From: Fonsecaea monophora
Taxonomy: Eukaryota; Ascomycota; Eurotiomycetes; Chaetothyriales; Herpotrichiellaceae
Direction of reading: 5' to 3'
DNA: 64,000 bases
Assembly: GCF_001642475.1 (NCBI RefSeq)
Contig: NW_019174005.1
Span: 99,603 to 163,602 of the forward strand
Below are positions 37,265 to 49,740 of this stretch, piece by piece. The notes beneath the pieces are model-generated. The model saw nothing but the letters and a program-made list of their open reading frames with translations, made no database searches and had not been told where the DNA came from. The stretch's first letter is position 1. Each line of letters starts with the position of its first letter. Position numbers and translations under genes: made by a program.

Positions 37265-39032
37265 CTATAGTCGCCCCAATTTCCATCTAGCAATGCGCGA
37301 CTGTACATCCTCCCATGGTATTTGCTTGACTTTTTTCCCACTCAAGTCTTCCCCCTCTTGGATTACCACAGTCGGTGCGCCAGTTCCGTGGCCATTGTTG
37401 TCCACCTTTCCAGTGAATATCTGTGTGGCCACTCGTCTCAGATCGGCAACTGTAAGGGCATCGATTTTTTCGCACATTTCCTTGACGCCGACCTTTCGTC
37501 CATGAACTTGGACTTGTCGGCCAAGGTCCTCCAATTCAACCAGCCTCGACTCGAGGTTCATCAGGAGGCTAAATCGCAGTTGGTTTTTCGCGCGATTGAC
37601 TTCGGCAATGTTCAAACTGGAGAAGCCGGATTCTAATGTCAGAGCTTGTAGTTCCCGGCAAATCACGTCCACCATATGACCGACTCGACCTGGCTCACAT
37701 GCCCCAGCGATGCCGAAGAGACCACTGTCGGTATAACTGTGGTTGAATGCCACACAGCTCTCAACCCATCCGTGCTGGTTGAGGACATTTGTGTAGAGCC
37801 GAGAATACATTCCTTTACCAGGACCGCCAGCCGAGAATGAACCCCCGCCGCCCAGCAGAGTCTGAAGCGTGGCCTGAGCATAAATGTCTTCTGAAGAAAT
37901 GGGGAGACCCTCAAATGCAACATGCACGTACGAGAGGGGGATTGTGAATTTATTTGGTGGTGGAGGAAGCGTTGGGAGTGCCAGATACCCTCCGGTATAA
38001 TGGGATGGCATTGTGAGAAGGGATTCTGGAGGAGGTTGAATTAGAGAAGGATCGAGAGGCGACACAGTTGCTTGATGAGGTGCAGACGTGGAGAAGCTAT
38101 TGAAACCAGGAATTTTAGATAACAGCCTGCTTGCAGAAGATTGAGGTGGAATTTGCTGTGTATTTGGTTGCGGTGAACTCGGTTCGGTAGGTTGCGACGT
38201 AACTTGTGATAGCGATGGTTGTTCAGATTTTGGCATATCTCCAAAGTATTTCTCCGTCAAACGAACGGCTTCTTCGTGCGGGATGCCAGCGAAAGCGACC
38301 ACTATGCGCTCTGGCTTGTAAAAGACGCTGCGGTATTTTTCAATCAATCCCTTTGTGATATAAGGCAATCTCTCTCGAGGGCATAGAAGAGGATGGCCCA
38401 AGGTGTTATCCTTGTAGGCGGCCATGTGCAATAGTTCGGGAATGATTAGATCTGGCTTGGCCCATATTTCTTGGATCTCATATTCGGCCGTTTCCAGTTG
38501 TTGTGCCACCTCTTCATCTGTGATTAACGGATCTCGAATCGTTTCCGCGAGCAGGGCGATGGTGTCGGGGACGCTGGCATTAAACGTGGCGGACTGGTAC
38601 ATCAGAGCCTCTCTCGACGACGCACACTGAATGTTTCCTCCCAGCGATTCCAATGCCTCAAACATCTGGTCTGCAGTCCTTGCTTTCGTTGATTTGAAGG
38701 CTAACCGATCCACAATATGACTAACGCCTCGAAGAGAGTCGTCCTCATATCGCGACCCGGCATCGAGGTAGACCCCGACGCCTGAGAAAGGGCCCGGTAG
38801 TGATTCTGTTGCGACTCGAACGCCATTTGGCAACTGGGTAATATGGTCTAGTTCAACAGGATCCTGAGAAAACACGGTGGTCAGACAAATATCACTTGCT
38901 TATCAAGGCGCGGAAGTGCAGACGTACTTTGTGCAGAGGATCTCTGATAGTCGCATAGTTTCTCCCCAGAGACCTTGGAGCCTTGGTAGATAGCCTCGCA
39001 TTGCGCAGTGCCCTGACTGCTGCAGTGCGCAT
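37265..39032 (-). CDS. MAS2: Mitochondrial processing peptidase alpha subunit
   Basis: The product is the 567-aa alpha subunit of the matrix peptidase that removes presequences from imported mitochondrial proteins, together with the beta subunit. Exons are 39032-38928 and 38863-37265, joined in phase 0. The N-terminus MRTAAVRALRNARLSTK is basic and lacks acidic residues, a good matrix targeting signal. The M16-family N-domain starts at HITQLPNGVRVATE. The zinc motif HxxEH of the beta subunit is absent: the corresponding segment reads RGVSHIVDRLAFKST, which identifies the non-catalytic alpha subunit. The glycine-rich substrate loop (LLGGGGSFSAGGPGKG, about 371-386) is intact. Between the two halves there is a Ser/Pro/Gln-rich linker of about 70 aa. 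It lies divergent to the FHA-RING gene with about 1.04 kb between starts. Confidence 0.95.
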
Positions 39033-40074
39033 GCTGGTGATAATGGAGGATACGGAGGAGATAAAAAGGACGGAAGGAAGTCGCCGCAATTGAGGTCCAA
39101 GCGATCAAGAAAATGATGTCCGCAGGCAAATTGAGCAAGATGTTTGAGCCACCGGCTGTGGAGGCTTTTGTGGGGATGAGGATGCAGTGATACGATAGGC
39201 TAGACGTGGTGGCCTCCTCTGTTGTAGGGCTGTCACTCTGTCTGACAATAGCCTGAGTGCACACGGTAAACAGATGGATGGATAGACAGAGCGACTAACT
39301 GGATGAGATAGAGATCGAGAGGCGATCACAGGCGTTGTGGTTCGTCTGACCTGCGGCTGACCAGTTGGTGCCTGTAGCCGACTTTGATATGCTCGATGAC
39401 ATCGATGGCCGCCCGCTGTGATCAAGTGGACTGCGTCCCCTTGTGCTCGGTAGAGAAAGGAGTTGGTCGTTTACTATTCTTCCTAATCTCCTGGGCACTT
39501 GGTTTCCTGGTATCCTGTCCATTCCCCTCTTAACAGGTCTCGAATATCCCCCCGAGTTCATGTCCTTGTCCGTGTATTTGATGTCCCACGTTCTCTTTGC
39601 TCCCTGACTTTTAGGCGCCTCTCCGCCAATTGAAGTTGCCCTGGATTGGGGCCCTGCGCAACCACACAAGCCACTCCCTAAAAACTTCTTGGTACCAACA
39701 ACATCCCTGCCGTGTCCTTTCCCACTCACTGAGGCCCTGCCTGTCGAATTGCGGGCACATCCTACATCATCTTATCCACCATCTTATTTACAAAAGTTTC
39801 CAGGCCCAGACCCTTTTGCTCTGCCTGCGCGATTGAGTCCGAGCCTGCGCCTTATCGGAGGCGCATCTTACACCAAGCCGGATGAGTCTGCGAGATTGTT
39901 CGATACGAAAGAGCGACATTCTGGGTTCGGTTGTTGTCGTTGCCGTTGTTGCTTACTACCGCCGTTGCCGCCTGTTCCTGTAGTGCGGTGTTCCTGCCCG
40001 CAACCACCTACAACACCACGCCCTGTCCTGGAACTCAGACTCAATCCGTGCACGCCTCTTTCACGTCCTTTCCC
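39033..40074. promoter_or_regulatory. Divergent promoter region of MPP-alpha and FHA-RING gene
   Basis: This 1.04-kb interval separates the two start codons. Frames reaching into it are GTG- or TTG-initiated extensions or shadows. No further gene is seen. Confidence 0.45.
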
Positions 40075-41986
40075 ATGATCTCACCGTCTGCCGCTGTCAC
40101 GTCCCCAGCGGCCGCCGAACCCAGCGTCAACAGGACCACATCTGCAAGGCGCCGAGGTTTGAGTTACCTCCGTGCTCTATCGCACAATCGTTCATCGGGT
40201 GGAACGAGCCCGAACGAACCCTCCCGTTCGCCTAGACACTATTTCCAGAGATCACTCAGTTACAACGAGAATCGACCAGACCCGGTAACAAGTCGACGAC
40301 GGAGCACGTCTCGTCCAAACGAACCTACAGCCTTGCTCTCCTCGGACCCGCGTCAAGTCGGGACGAGGACACCGTCACCCCGCGTCGAACAGGAACCAAC
40401 CGCAGATCAAGTGGAAAACACGAGTGCAGAGGATATGGCGAGACATCGGTCATCCACGTTGAGAAGGACTGTAAGCAACAACAATCCTCAGGCTAGTGCC
40501 TCAGTGGCAGCAGAGGCATCAGATTCTGCCCCGAGATCGGCACATGTAAGAACCAACAAGACTACTACGGGTACAAAAGGAGAGACACAGGAAGGGGAAA
40601 CGAAGCAACCGTTACCTACGATTCGTTTCTTTCCCCACCAGGAAATTAGGAATGGAAGACCGTCTCTCAACTTCTCCCCGATCACGCGAACCTTGCCCAG
40701 CGAGCATTCTATCATAAGAGTCGGTCGGTATTCTGAGCGTGAGGGTGTGCCATCGGCCAATCCCATTGGTCCCTCTGATGCTCCTGTCGGCTTCAAGTCC
40801 AAGGTCGTCAGTCGAAAACACTGCGAGTTCAGCTTTCTCGATGGCCAATGGCAGATCAAAGATGTCGCATCCTCCTCTGGCACTTTCTTGAACCATATCA
40901 GATTAAGTCAACCCAACACCGAGTCGAGACTATTCCCAATTAAAGATGGTGATATCGTCCAACTGGGCATTGACTTCCGCGGCGGAGAGGAAATGATCTT
41001 TCGTTGTGTCAAGATCCGCATTGAATGCAATCGGGCCTGGCAAAAGAAACCAAACAATTTCAAGTAAGCCACCTTCTAAGGTCTCGATGTCAGAGACTGA
41101 CAATGTGTCACAGCAAAAGCAGGCATCAACAACTGCAGAGTCTTGCAAAGGACCAACCCTCTGCCGATACTAACAGTGGTGAATGTTCAATTTGTCTCGG
41201 TTCTGTCTTGGTAAGATCTTACAGACACAACAAATCCCCATCGCTAACCCGCCTTCCCAGCCCTGTCAAGCGTTGTTTGTCGCCCCCTGCGCACATGTCT
41301 GGCACTACAAATGTATTCGACCTCTACTCGAAGGCAAAAACAGTGTTTATCCGCAATTCCAATGTCCAAATTGCAGGGCTTATTCAGATCTAACTGCCGA
41401 TGTCGACCTCGCTCAGTCCGACATAGACGAATGGCTGGAGAATACTGATGATCCTGAGAACCAAACCGCCGAGGCCAGTGCCGATGCTACAATTGAAGGA
41501 AATCATGCTTCCGATGCACACATCAATGGTCAAGTGACAGGCGAACCAGACTCCGTCAACGCGGCCGTGCCAACTACGACCTTGAATGGAGATGACCCGC
41601 AAATAAATATAATCCCTGAAAATCTTCCCGTCACTATATCTCAATCCGAACCCACTAACGAAAATCCTTCTCCGGCAACTCCGAACAACTCAGGACTCCT
41701 GGCCCGGAGGCAAGCTACCAATCCACGTTCATCCGAGCTTTCAATGAGCGGTAATATCGATATGCCAGATCAACCGGTCGAGGACGAGATGCAGGCTGAG
41801 CTCGAACAGCAACGTACCAGCACGCAAACCCCGGACCCCGACCAAGTGGTTGTCGTGGAGGGGCCGTTAACTCCCCGAAATAATGCCGGCCCCTTTGTCT
41901 TTGACGGTAGTGCTGGCAGGTCCGATGCGAGACAGTTGATGGTACCAGGGATGGCGGATGTTGCTGATGGAAACCGATCGTCATGA
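40075..41986 (+). CDS. dma1-like: FHA-RING E3 ubiquitin ligase, Dma1/CHFR type
   Basis: The product is a 603-aa ubiquitin ligase combining a phosphothreonine-binding FHA domain with a RING finger. This pairing occurs in yeast Dma1/Dma2 and human CHFR and RNF8, which act in mitotic exit, spindle position and septation checkpoints. Exons are 40075-41063, 41114-41210 and 41261-41986. The N-terminal 190 aa are basic and Ser/Arg-rich, suggesting kinase regulation. The FHA core lies at about 205-320 with IIRVGRYSE, VVSRKHCEF and SSGTFLNH. The RING, from about 352, has CSICLG, a C-A-H-V-W-H-Y-K-C centre and CPNC, interrupted by intron 2. The C-terminal 180 aa are acidic and low-complexity. The frame is open to 39931, but the first ATG in frame is at 40075 (MISPSAAV). 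Confidence 0.93.
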
Positions 41987-42689
41987 ATGTGTTAGAGGTC
42001 AACTCTGATAGACCTTCTGAAGATCCTGATAGGAGCGGGCTGTAGAACGAAGCATGGGGGAGACAGTGTCAGATCCGATACTTTGGTGACCCACAGAGAG
42101 AAAATGAAGGCAGGGTCACCGCGACACAGACTTGAATCGTGGGACCAAAAGAAGAAGCAGATCCCACATGCAAGGTCAGGATCAGTGTTTCCCAAAATCC
42201 GGTGTTAGCGATATTCTTTGATTGAGCGGGTTATCTATAGCATCCCTGATTGAAGTATACTTAGTGTTTGTCCTGTGTTGTTCCATCCCCAGCCGATGCT
42301 GCAAGTACGACATGGAGTAATTTTGTAATTTTGGACTCGATATCTCTTCTATTTCGAGTGTCTGGGGAGTCCATTGTGAAGGGTGTGGAGGTGTGGAAGT
42401 GTAATCGGTTGGCTCAAGTCGCCATTATGAAAAGTAGAAATGCTCAGGAATTGCATCGAATCGAGAAAAAAACCGCAGCTATAGTCCTAACTAGGTAAGT
42501 GACACATGTTGTCAAGGCTGCATGATTTTCAGATATATTACCCCTCTCGTAGTGACAAGAGTCTGCCTGGCTTCGCCCTGGATCACCGTAGCTCTACTTT
42601 TGAAGCGTGGTATTGTTACCACAGTAGAACTCGCTTGAACAAATCCGCGTTTCGCTGGTCTGGCTGGCTCTCACTCTACTATAAATACT
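41987..42689. other. Convergent 3' intergenic region
   Basis: This interval is between two genes that end towards each other. No gene is seen; it presumably carries both 3' UTRs and polyadenylation signals. Confidence 0.5.
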
Positions 42690-45472
42690 CTAGTACAACT
42701 GCAATCTAATGCCCTCAAGCCTGAACTTGACGTCCCTCAACACTTTGGTTTTGGGTTCCCACTCGTCAAATTGCTCGAGCAATTGTCTTGCCTCGTCTCT
42801 GAGGTCCTTCTTCACAATGTCTTCCTCTAAAATCCCACGCATAGCAAAGGGGAGGATGTAGGGATTGGTGTTCGCGCTGCTGCTGCTGCTGCTTCCACCT
42901 CCACCGCTCCCACTACCTGTCAAGAGCGCCTGTCGCTTCGAGCTGGATATCGGCACGTCTTTGATGGAGGTAGTCTCGAGAGCAAATGCAATAGCAAGAC
43001 GGTACACGGCATCGTCTTCGTACAGTCTGGAATGGCCTTCTCCGGTGTACAGCGAACCTGCCAGAGGCGTGGACAGCTCTCTGATCAATCCATGATCTGG
43101 CACGCCCACATTTCTCAGCTTCAACACGAACCCCACAAGGTTACTCAGGAAGTTGGGAGCGTGTATCCTCGAGTCAATGGATACCGCGCGATAGATATGT
43201 GGATGCGTCAGTGGTGCAAAAATCGACGACTCCATCGATACCAATTGATCGTCAATGCTCCCCACGAAGGTGACTTTCACCCCAAACTTCAGGCACTCAG
43301 CGATGGCGGCCATATAGTCTTGGGAGACTTTGGAGTTCGGGTCTGTGAATTCGAACAACTCCCCCGCGGATCCAGTTATCCAAGGAGATTTGTAGTCCTG
43401 GAACGGGCCCATATTCACACCTGCCATGGCGCAGACACCAATGCGGGCAGTCGGTGAGAGACAGCCAAAATGGATCAATTTGGCCACTAGCATAATTGCG
43501 ACAGGGACGCCTTGGGAATGAGCTGCGATCATGACGAACTCAGATCTTCGGATTTCATCGATCCAGTTCAGGAGCAGCTTCCACAACAACTCGACACGTT
43601 CGGCAATTCGTCCTTCACCTTCTAGGGCCGCTGTCTTGACTTCGCATTCATATCCTTGTGATTTAGTATATCTGCGAATGTTTTGCGCCGCCTTTTCGGC
43701 GAATTTTATGCTTGTACCGGTGGGTTGCCCCAGAAGCGACCGGACCATGGGACCCGGGAAATAGCCGTGAACGCCAATTGCTAATGCATTGTTTATTCGA
43801 GGCGGCTCTTTCAACAGAGAGAGGTGTCTCGGTTGACCAGACTCCTTGGTGTAGTACAGAAGGCGCGCAAGTTGCTGGAGGAGTGAGGGTTGTTCTTCGA
43901 AGGTGAGCGTGTCACTGAGACGAGGAAGCAGCAGATTTGGATCCTCCTGGTCTTTCTTCGACGGCACCGGTGACGCCGAACGAGGTGTTGGAGCTTTGGC
44001 GGGTTCTCGCGCAATGGCTGTAGCATTGGTTGACTTGGCTTTGGTAGTCAAAGGTTCCTGTTTCGAGGCAACAGCCTTCTTTTGAGGCATCGAAATGCGC
44101 TTCTCCTCTGTCGCTGGCTGTTGCTTGGTTTCAGCCGCCTTCTTTCCTCCAGTCTTCTTCGATTGCTCCCCTTGTGCTGGAGGAGTTACAACGGGTCTTG
44201 CACTGTCATCTTGTAGACTGATGGAGGCACGCTTAGGCCGAGCTTGAGACGGTGTGTTTGATATTGCAATTTCCCCAATATGAGGCTCATTCTCTAATTT
44301 TGTAGATGCAGTAGACGCAGGACGCTTCTTTTCTCGAGACCAAAATACCCACCCCGACGACTTGGACCCGTCGCCTGGAAGTTGTGGCGGTGGAGAAGTC
44401 TCAAGGGATGAAGCTTGAGAACCCTCCTTTGCCTTGGGCGTCTGGGGTGGCGGAATGTCGAGGTTTTCTGTCTTCGCCTTGGCCGTCCCTGTATTCTCAA
44501 CTGTTTCAACTGGTTTAGGCTGAGGTGGCTCTGTTGGAGGGTTTGGTAGCTTTGTTGATCCACCACTAGGTTGATCACCGTTGCTCCACATTTGATACCA
44601 GCTTCGTTTGTTGTTGGTGTTCGTAGGAGATTTCGAGTCCTCTTGTACCTCTGGCGGGGGTTGTATAGGCTCTGGGGCTGTGTCGATTGCAGGAGGAATG
44701 GTAGAGTCTTCAGGTTTGGGTGGTGCTTGTGCTTCAGCAGGTTTCGCTGTACTGCCATCCCTTCTGCCTAACCAGCCCAGCCACGTACTTTGTGCCTCTT
44801 GTGCTTGTTGTGGTGGAACAGCGGGTTGTGAAGTCTTCGATGTAGCCTCCGCAACTTCCTCTTGCTGGACTGGCCTGACATCCATCTTTTCGGGTCTTTG
44901 TTGCTCATCTCCTACAGGCCTGGATGCATTTTCGCCGTTCTTGGTCTTAGTGGGAAATTCCGGCTGAGAGTCCTTCTTACCTAAAGAACTGGCAGCTTCG
45001 GGGGAGGCATAGACGAGAGTCGTAGTGGCATTTATCGGAAGGGAACGGTTCGATGTTGATTTGCCTAGTGTCATTGCTAACGAGGGCGACCTCTGAGACT
45101 TTATCTTCTCCTTTTGTGGCAGTGGCACCTCCGTGGCTGTGGTCGTAGCGGAAGATGGCGCGGCAGTCGAGGACGTTGAAGCGGACGAGACACTCTCACG
45201 ATGTGTCTGCGTTAGAGGAGGAGCCTTGCGAGGCCATGTTCGAGCGAGCCATGACTGGTCCGTCTATCAGCAATTTGGCCATCAAGTCAACAAAGAAGCC
45301 TGATTACCGATCTTTGTTCTTGTTTCGGTGTCGCAGGGCTTGAGGCGGTAGGGGTGTCTGCGGGAAGGGGCACGTTGGCAGCCTGCTGAGCCTGTTCTTG
45401 AGGCGATGACTCTGAGCGCGATTCCTGTGTCGGATTGGTCTTTTGCCGCTTCAATGGTCTCGCGGGGGCCAT
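42690..45472 (-). CDS. Alpha/beta hydrolase with long disordered N-terminus
   Basis: The product is a 912-aa protein of unknown substrate. Exons are 45472-45308 and 45263-42690, joined in phase 0, giving PKQEQRS then TDQSWLARTWPRK. Residues 1-460 are rich in Pro, Ser, Lys and Gln and look disordered, with Trp-containing short motifs (STWLGWLGRRDG, KRSWYQMWSNGD, GWVFWSREKKR) spaced along them. The hydrolase part begins at about 465 (LSDTLTFEEQPSLLQQL). Its nucleophile elbow is MIAAHSQGVPVA, with Ser638 in an H-S-Q-G form. Later motifs VTFVGSIDDQLV and IYRAVSIDSRIHAP may hold the acid and histidine. This layout is shared by conserved fungal proteins of unknown function annotated as lipase-like. 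It is divergent to Alb1. Confidence 0.85.
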
Positions 45473-46427
45473 TGCAGGTTATTTTAATGGTGAATACGAC
45501 ATCAAAATTAGGTGAGGAGGGGACAAAGATGCGAGAGCGGTGGGTTGCAGATCGGATGTGTTATATCTACAGGTAAGTGGAAAGGCTGATGTTGGAGATA
45601 CCGATGAGGCTGCGCTACGTCACATGCTGGGCATCCCCGACCCCAGTCCGACCAACCAGTCGCTGTGCCTCGTGCACTGCTTCGTGGAGGACTAGAGCGC
45701 AACACAGATCGATGCCATTCAGTTGGGAGTATTTGACACGCGGACGGCACATGAAACCATGTTATTCGTGGTGTGTAAGAAAGCGGAACAACAGCCACGC
45801 CAAAGAGTCCAGACTCCCTGGGAGCTCGACTCTCCGTTGAAGCAACACCATACAATACATGCAGTCTGCTGTACGCTCACTATGATCCCCTCAAACGCTC
45901 TCGATTACCCCGGACAAGTTCTCAGGAACTCATCAAGAGCCACCTTGATCTCAAGGGCCTCTCCATCTTCCTGCGGCTATGACTGAATATCGAGCGAGGA
46001 AAGGCAGTCACGAGTCATCGACAGGGTCTGCAATGGCCAGTATGCCAGACGGTCTTGACCTCCGACTTCATCGAAAATGAATCATTTTCTGGCCGAAACC
46101 TTCACATCGAGAATAACAGGGGGTCCGAAAATTGCAGGGATCAATATGTACATAAAATCCTCATGCGCGATGTTGAGTTCAGGGGTGTTCAAGTCTAAGT
46201 AAGAGATAAACAATCGTCATTCCGCATCAAATGTCAGTTAGGCTGGTAGGCTGGTTCCCCCGCGCGGTGACCCTCCGCCCTCTTTGCGGCCTCTGAAAAA
46301 TTATTGTGGAGCAGCAATGCAGCACACTGCAGGACGAACGCACTACAACCCAGTATTCTCGCATTTTCACATAACCATCCAGAGAAGACGACTGAAACAA
46401 CAAGTTGCCAAAGAGTTGCATGTGACC
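45473..46427. promoter_or_regulatory. Divergent promoter region of hydrolase and ALB1
   Basis: These 955 bp separate two divergent start codons. No gene is supported here. The plus-strand frame open from 46284 runs into the Alb1 start, but its in-frame residues before MAKTSK are not family-like. Confidence 0.45.
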
Positions 46428-47099
46428 ATGGCCAAAACTTCAAAGATCAAGAAAGATCCAACAGGTAATTTTCCCTTGACTCCCCTCTTCCTTCCCGGCA
46501 CACAAATCTCAAAACTTCGCACGTTCTCACACAAAAGGTTCACAGCGAATCCGCGATCCCGGGCCTCAAAGCGAGCCACGTCCCCGTCCATTGATGTTGA
46601 CAAATCCATCAGAGACGCCCCGCGCGCCTCGGACGCCACGCCGATCCTGGCCGCTCGTCCCAACGGCGGGATCACTAAGCCGAAGCGGAAACAGAAGCCT
46701 CTTTCCCGCGGGCAACGGCGCAGACATGAAAAAGGGTTGGCCAGGGCAGAGATGGTGCAAGATCAGCATGCGCGAAAGATCGAAGATGCTTCACATCGTC
46801 TGAAGAAGAGGCGCGAGAGGAAGGGCATGTGGGAGGAGGTCAACGGGACGAACAAATTCGATAAGTTAAGGGCAGCGCTTGGTGATGATGACGCAAATGA
46901 GAATGACGAGGATGGATGGGTGGATGACAACATGGAAGAGGTCGACAACGAGGGTGGTAATGTCGAGATTTTTGAAAATTTGACGACAATTTCCAAGGCG
47001 AAGCTAGTAGTGGTAGACCGGACAGCATCATCTGTTACAGCGGCCACCGCACCCAACACGACGACAGAGGAAGAGGACGAAGCGGACAAGATAACATAA
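46428..47099 (+). CDS. ALB1: Ribosome biogenesis/export factor Alb1
   Basis: The product is a 196-aa basic protein of the Alb1 family, a small shuttling factor that joins Arx1 on pre-60S particles during nuclear export. Exons are 46428-46464 and 46546-47099. The junction (CAG then CGAAT, phase 1) restores MAKTSKIKKDPTANPRSRA, followed by the family signature SKRATSPSIDVDKS. A basic stretch KPKRKQKPLSRGQRRRHEKG and a coiled, Lys/Arg/Glu-rich segment follow. The tail is acidic (DDDANENDEDGWVDD). The 81-nt intron is a multiple of three without stop codons, so unspliced RNA would also be translatable. Its 3' end is only 45 bp from the Vps16 stop codon on the other strand. Confidence 0.9.
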   Translation: MAKTSKIKKDPTGNFPLTPLFLPGTQISKLRTFSHKRFTANPRSRASKRATSPSIDVDKSIRDAPRASDATPILAARPNGGITKPKRKQKPLSRGQRRRHEKGLARAEMVQDQHARKIEDASHRLKKRRERKGMWEEVNGTNKFDKLRAALGDDDANENDEDGWVDDNMEEVDNEGGNVEIFENLTTISKAKLVVVDRTASSVTAATAPNTTTEEEDEADKIT

Positions 47100-47144
47100 C
47101 GCTGCAAGACTTCCTATCGACGACAACGACCGGCTACCGTACCC

Positions 47145-49740
47145 TTATTTCTTGGGACGCAGATGTGTGAGCATCCTTTCGATCTCGACCAATTGTTGGC
47201 CGTTGGCCTTATCCCGCAGCAGCTCCAGCGAGTTCACATCCTTGGCTTTGAGGGCTTCCTCACCAGCTTTCACGATCATGCCACATTTGACCCACATCTC
47301 AATCCGCTCCGCAGGTTGGAGATTGGTGCATTTTGGAATGAATGATGAGGCAAGGCGAGTATTACCTGCTCCAAGGACTTCGTTGTAGAAGGGCTAACGC
47401 AGGATTAGGTCAGTGGCCAACAACTCTATCGGGATAAAGATCAACCTACTTCCCATCCGATCGGTGACTTCTTGCTCTTAGCAATTTCCTCGACCTCACC
47501 CCAGAGACGGGCTGTGGTCAATGCCCGGAGTCGAATCCACCACCATGTCTTCTCTGGCACCCGAAAGTCGCCCTGAACTTTGGCCGCCCGCTTGCTGTAT
47601 CCAGATTGGATCAGGCGGAACATGGTCTCATTGATGCTTAATCCCACATAGCTTCCGCTGCCGTCAGTGATGTCCTTGTCGAACGCCTCTTGCATCTTGA
47701 GAAGCTGTCCAGCCTCTGTCAGCGATTTAGCGTGGAATTGGGCTGTCGGATCCTTTGCATCAGTGAGCAGTCTGCCTGCTAATTTGAGCTTGTCAATGAC
47801 TGCCTGAACCTGCGTTTGTTGCATGGCTTCTTCCAACAACAAATTCGAGCCCTCAATGGGTCGATCATCCTGATAGTATAAGTCTTTGAGCAGTTCTCTG
47901 TCGCCCACTCTTGCTGAACTCTCAACAAGTGCTGATGCCACGGGCTTATCGCTGATGGTGCGAAGGAAAGTTGCCAGTGGCAGTTTCTTTTTCAATTCCA
48001 GTAACACGAAGAATACCAAGTCGGTGTCTCCAGACTCGATAGCTTTATCAAGTGCGATCTCATCCTCCTCCATATTGAGTAGTAGAGGAACTTGTTTGCC
48101 CGCCCTAGGTTCATGATTCAACAATGTCGTTGCGAGATGGCTTCGCCCTTCGTCGTAGGCTGCACGCGCAATGGCTTCGAAAGAGATCCCGTGTTTGCCG
48201 CGTAATCGGTCCACCACAATCTCTCGAACTGTGTCGTCGTCTGCAGGCGACCCTCGAACTTTTTGGCTGGCCCAATGGACGTAGATTTTGTTCGCAGGAA
48301 GATGCAGAAATTCTGACAGCTTGATTGCAAGAAGGTATTCTCGTCGATTGACAAGCCTTGCTATCAGCCGTTCCGGTGTCAGCCTGACATACTGTTCATA
48401 GGTCATGTAGAGACCTATGCGGTAGTCCCGAACGGCATTCAACACTCTCAGATCCTCACACATGTCGACGAACTCATCACTGCTGTACAGGTCGAGTACT
48501 GACTTGCCGAAGGAGGCGGCGCGGAGCAGTTGTTTCTGGAGGGTCTGGTTGAACTCGTGACCAGCCGCTCGAATACAGGTTTCTACTGCATCTGGCAGAT
48601 TGGGTTTGATTCGTTGGATGTTCTCATCTGCTTTTGGTGATTTCTTCTCTAGCAGCTCGATCGAGTCAAGAAGGACCGAAGCAGCCGATGTCGAACCAAG
48701 CTTGAACACTTCTTCTAGTGGATCGGGCACCTTGTGTAAGAATTCGCACACCTCGTTCGTGATCAACCGGATACCATCAATATCGGGGACGACATGAACC
48801 TGGTCATCATAATAGTATTTGACCGCGGCACCATTGGGACCAACCATATGAATCTCATCTTCCCAAGCTAGAATGACAGAGTCGTTTCCACACCAGTATA
48901 TCTGTCTCGGTGTAGTCTTCGCCTTTGAGTCGTATTCGCTGTACTTGTTTTGGAAGTCACTGCCGACAACCCACACTTTGCCATCCTCAGTGAACAATGC
49001 TGCAAATCGCCCGTTAGGTGAAACGCTGACGTGCTTGAACGGGCCATCGGATAGTCCTCGATCTTCGGCTTCGGTGACATCCACAACATAAATTGTCTTG
49101 TCTATTGCGAGTAGTACCTCGACGGACCTAGAAAGTGTGTATGCCGGTGGAATGAGGGACCAGGAGTGGACCTCCCCTTCCGGTGCTTGAGCAAGCAACC
49201 TCGGTCTGGGCTCTTCAAACGACGAAACTGCCACCAACGAATTATTGGAAAGTAAAGCGACGAAACCATGCGACCAAAACCGGCACGAGATGACGCCGAA
49301 CTCCTCTGCACCGTGTCCCAGCGAGAAAGGCTGAAAGTCGCCATGGAGCCCGAAGTAGCAGTGGACAGTGCCATCTTCCGTTACGACCAAGAGCTTCTCA
49401 TCGTCCGACCAGCCAAGGCCTTTGATCACGCCTTTCTCCCAGTTGATGTTGCTGATGAGCTTTCCAGACGAGGAATAGATGTCAATGGTGGGTTTGATCG
49501 ATTGGCCAGTTCGATATCGTGCAACCTTGGTGGTGTCTCGCCATAATGCTACGACAGTCAGCTCAGGAAGGTTGAAGATGAGTAGGGATCGTTACCCAGC
49601 GCGCCGCCATACGGTGCACCTGCAACAAGGTAGTTCTCAAGTTCGAGATCCTGATCAAATATGGACTCGTACAGGGGGACCTTTCGGTAGAACTGATCAC
49701 CAACTATCTCCCAGCCAGCTCTGGGATTGTTGGTTGTCAT
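47145..49740 (-). CDS. VPS16: Vps16, core subunit of HOPS/CORVET tethering complexes
   Basis: The product is an 830-aa class C vacuolar sorting protein that, with Vps11, Vps18 and Vps33, forms the core of HOPS and CORVET on endosomes and vacuoles. Exons are 49740-49596, 49548-47450 and 47393-47145. The N-terminus reads WEIVGDQFYRKVPLY, a family hallmark. It is followed across intron 1 by ALWRDTTKVARYR and a seven-bladed propeller-like half (Vps16_N) to about residue 400. The C-terminal half is alpha-solenoid (Vps16_C) with KTWWWIRLRALT and, in the last exon, NTRLASSFIPKC. The length is close to other Vps16 proteins. The ATG at 49740 is chosen because an upstream in-frame ATG (49830) would add 30 residues unlike the family. 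Confidence 0.96.

Noticed and set aside
37265..39032. Active zinc metallopeptidase
   Set aside because: The HxxEH motif is absent (HIVDRLAFK instead), so this is the non-catalytic alpha subunit rather than beta-MPP.
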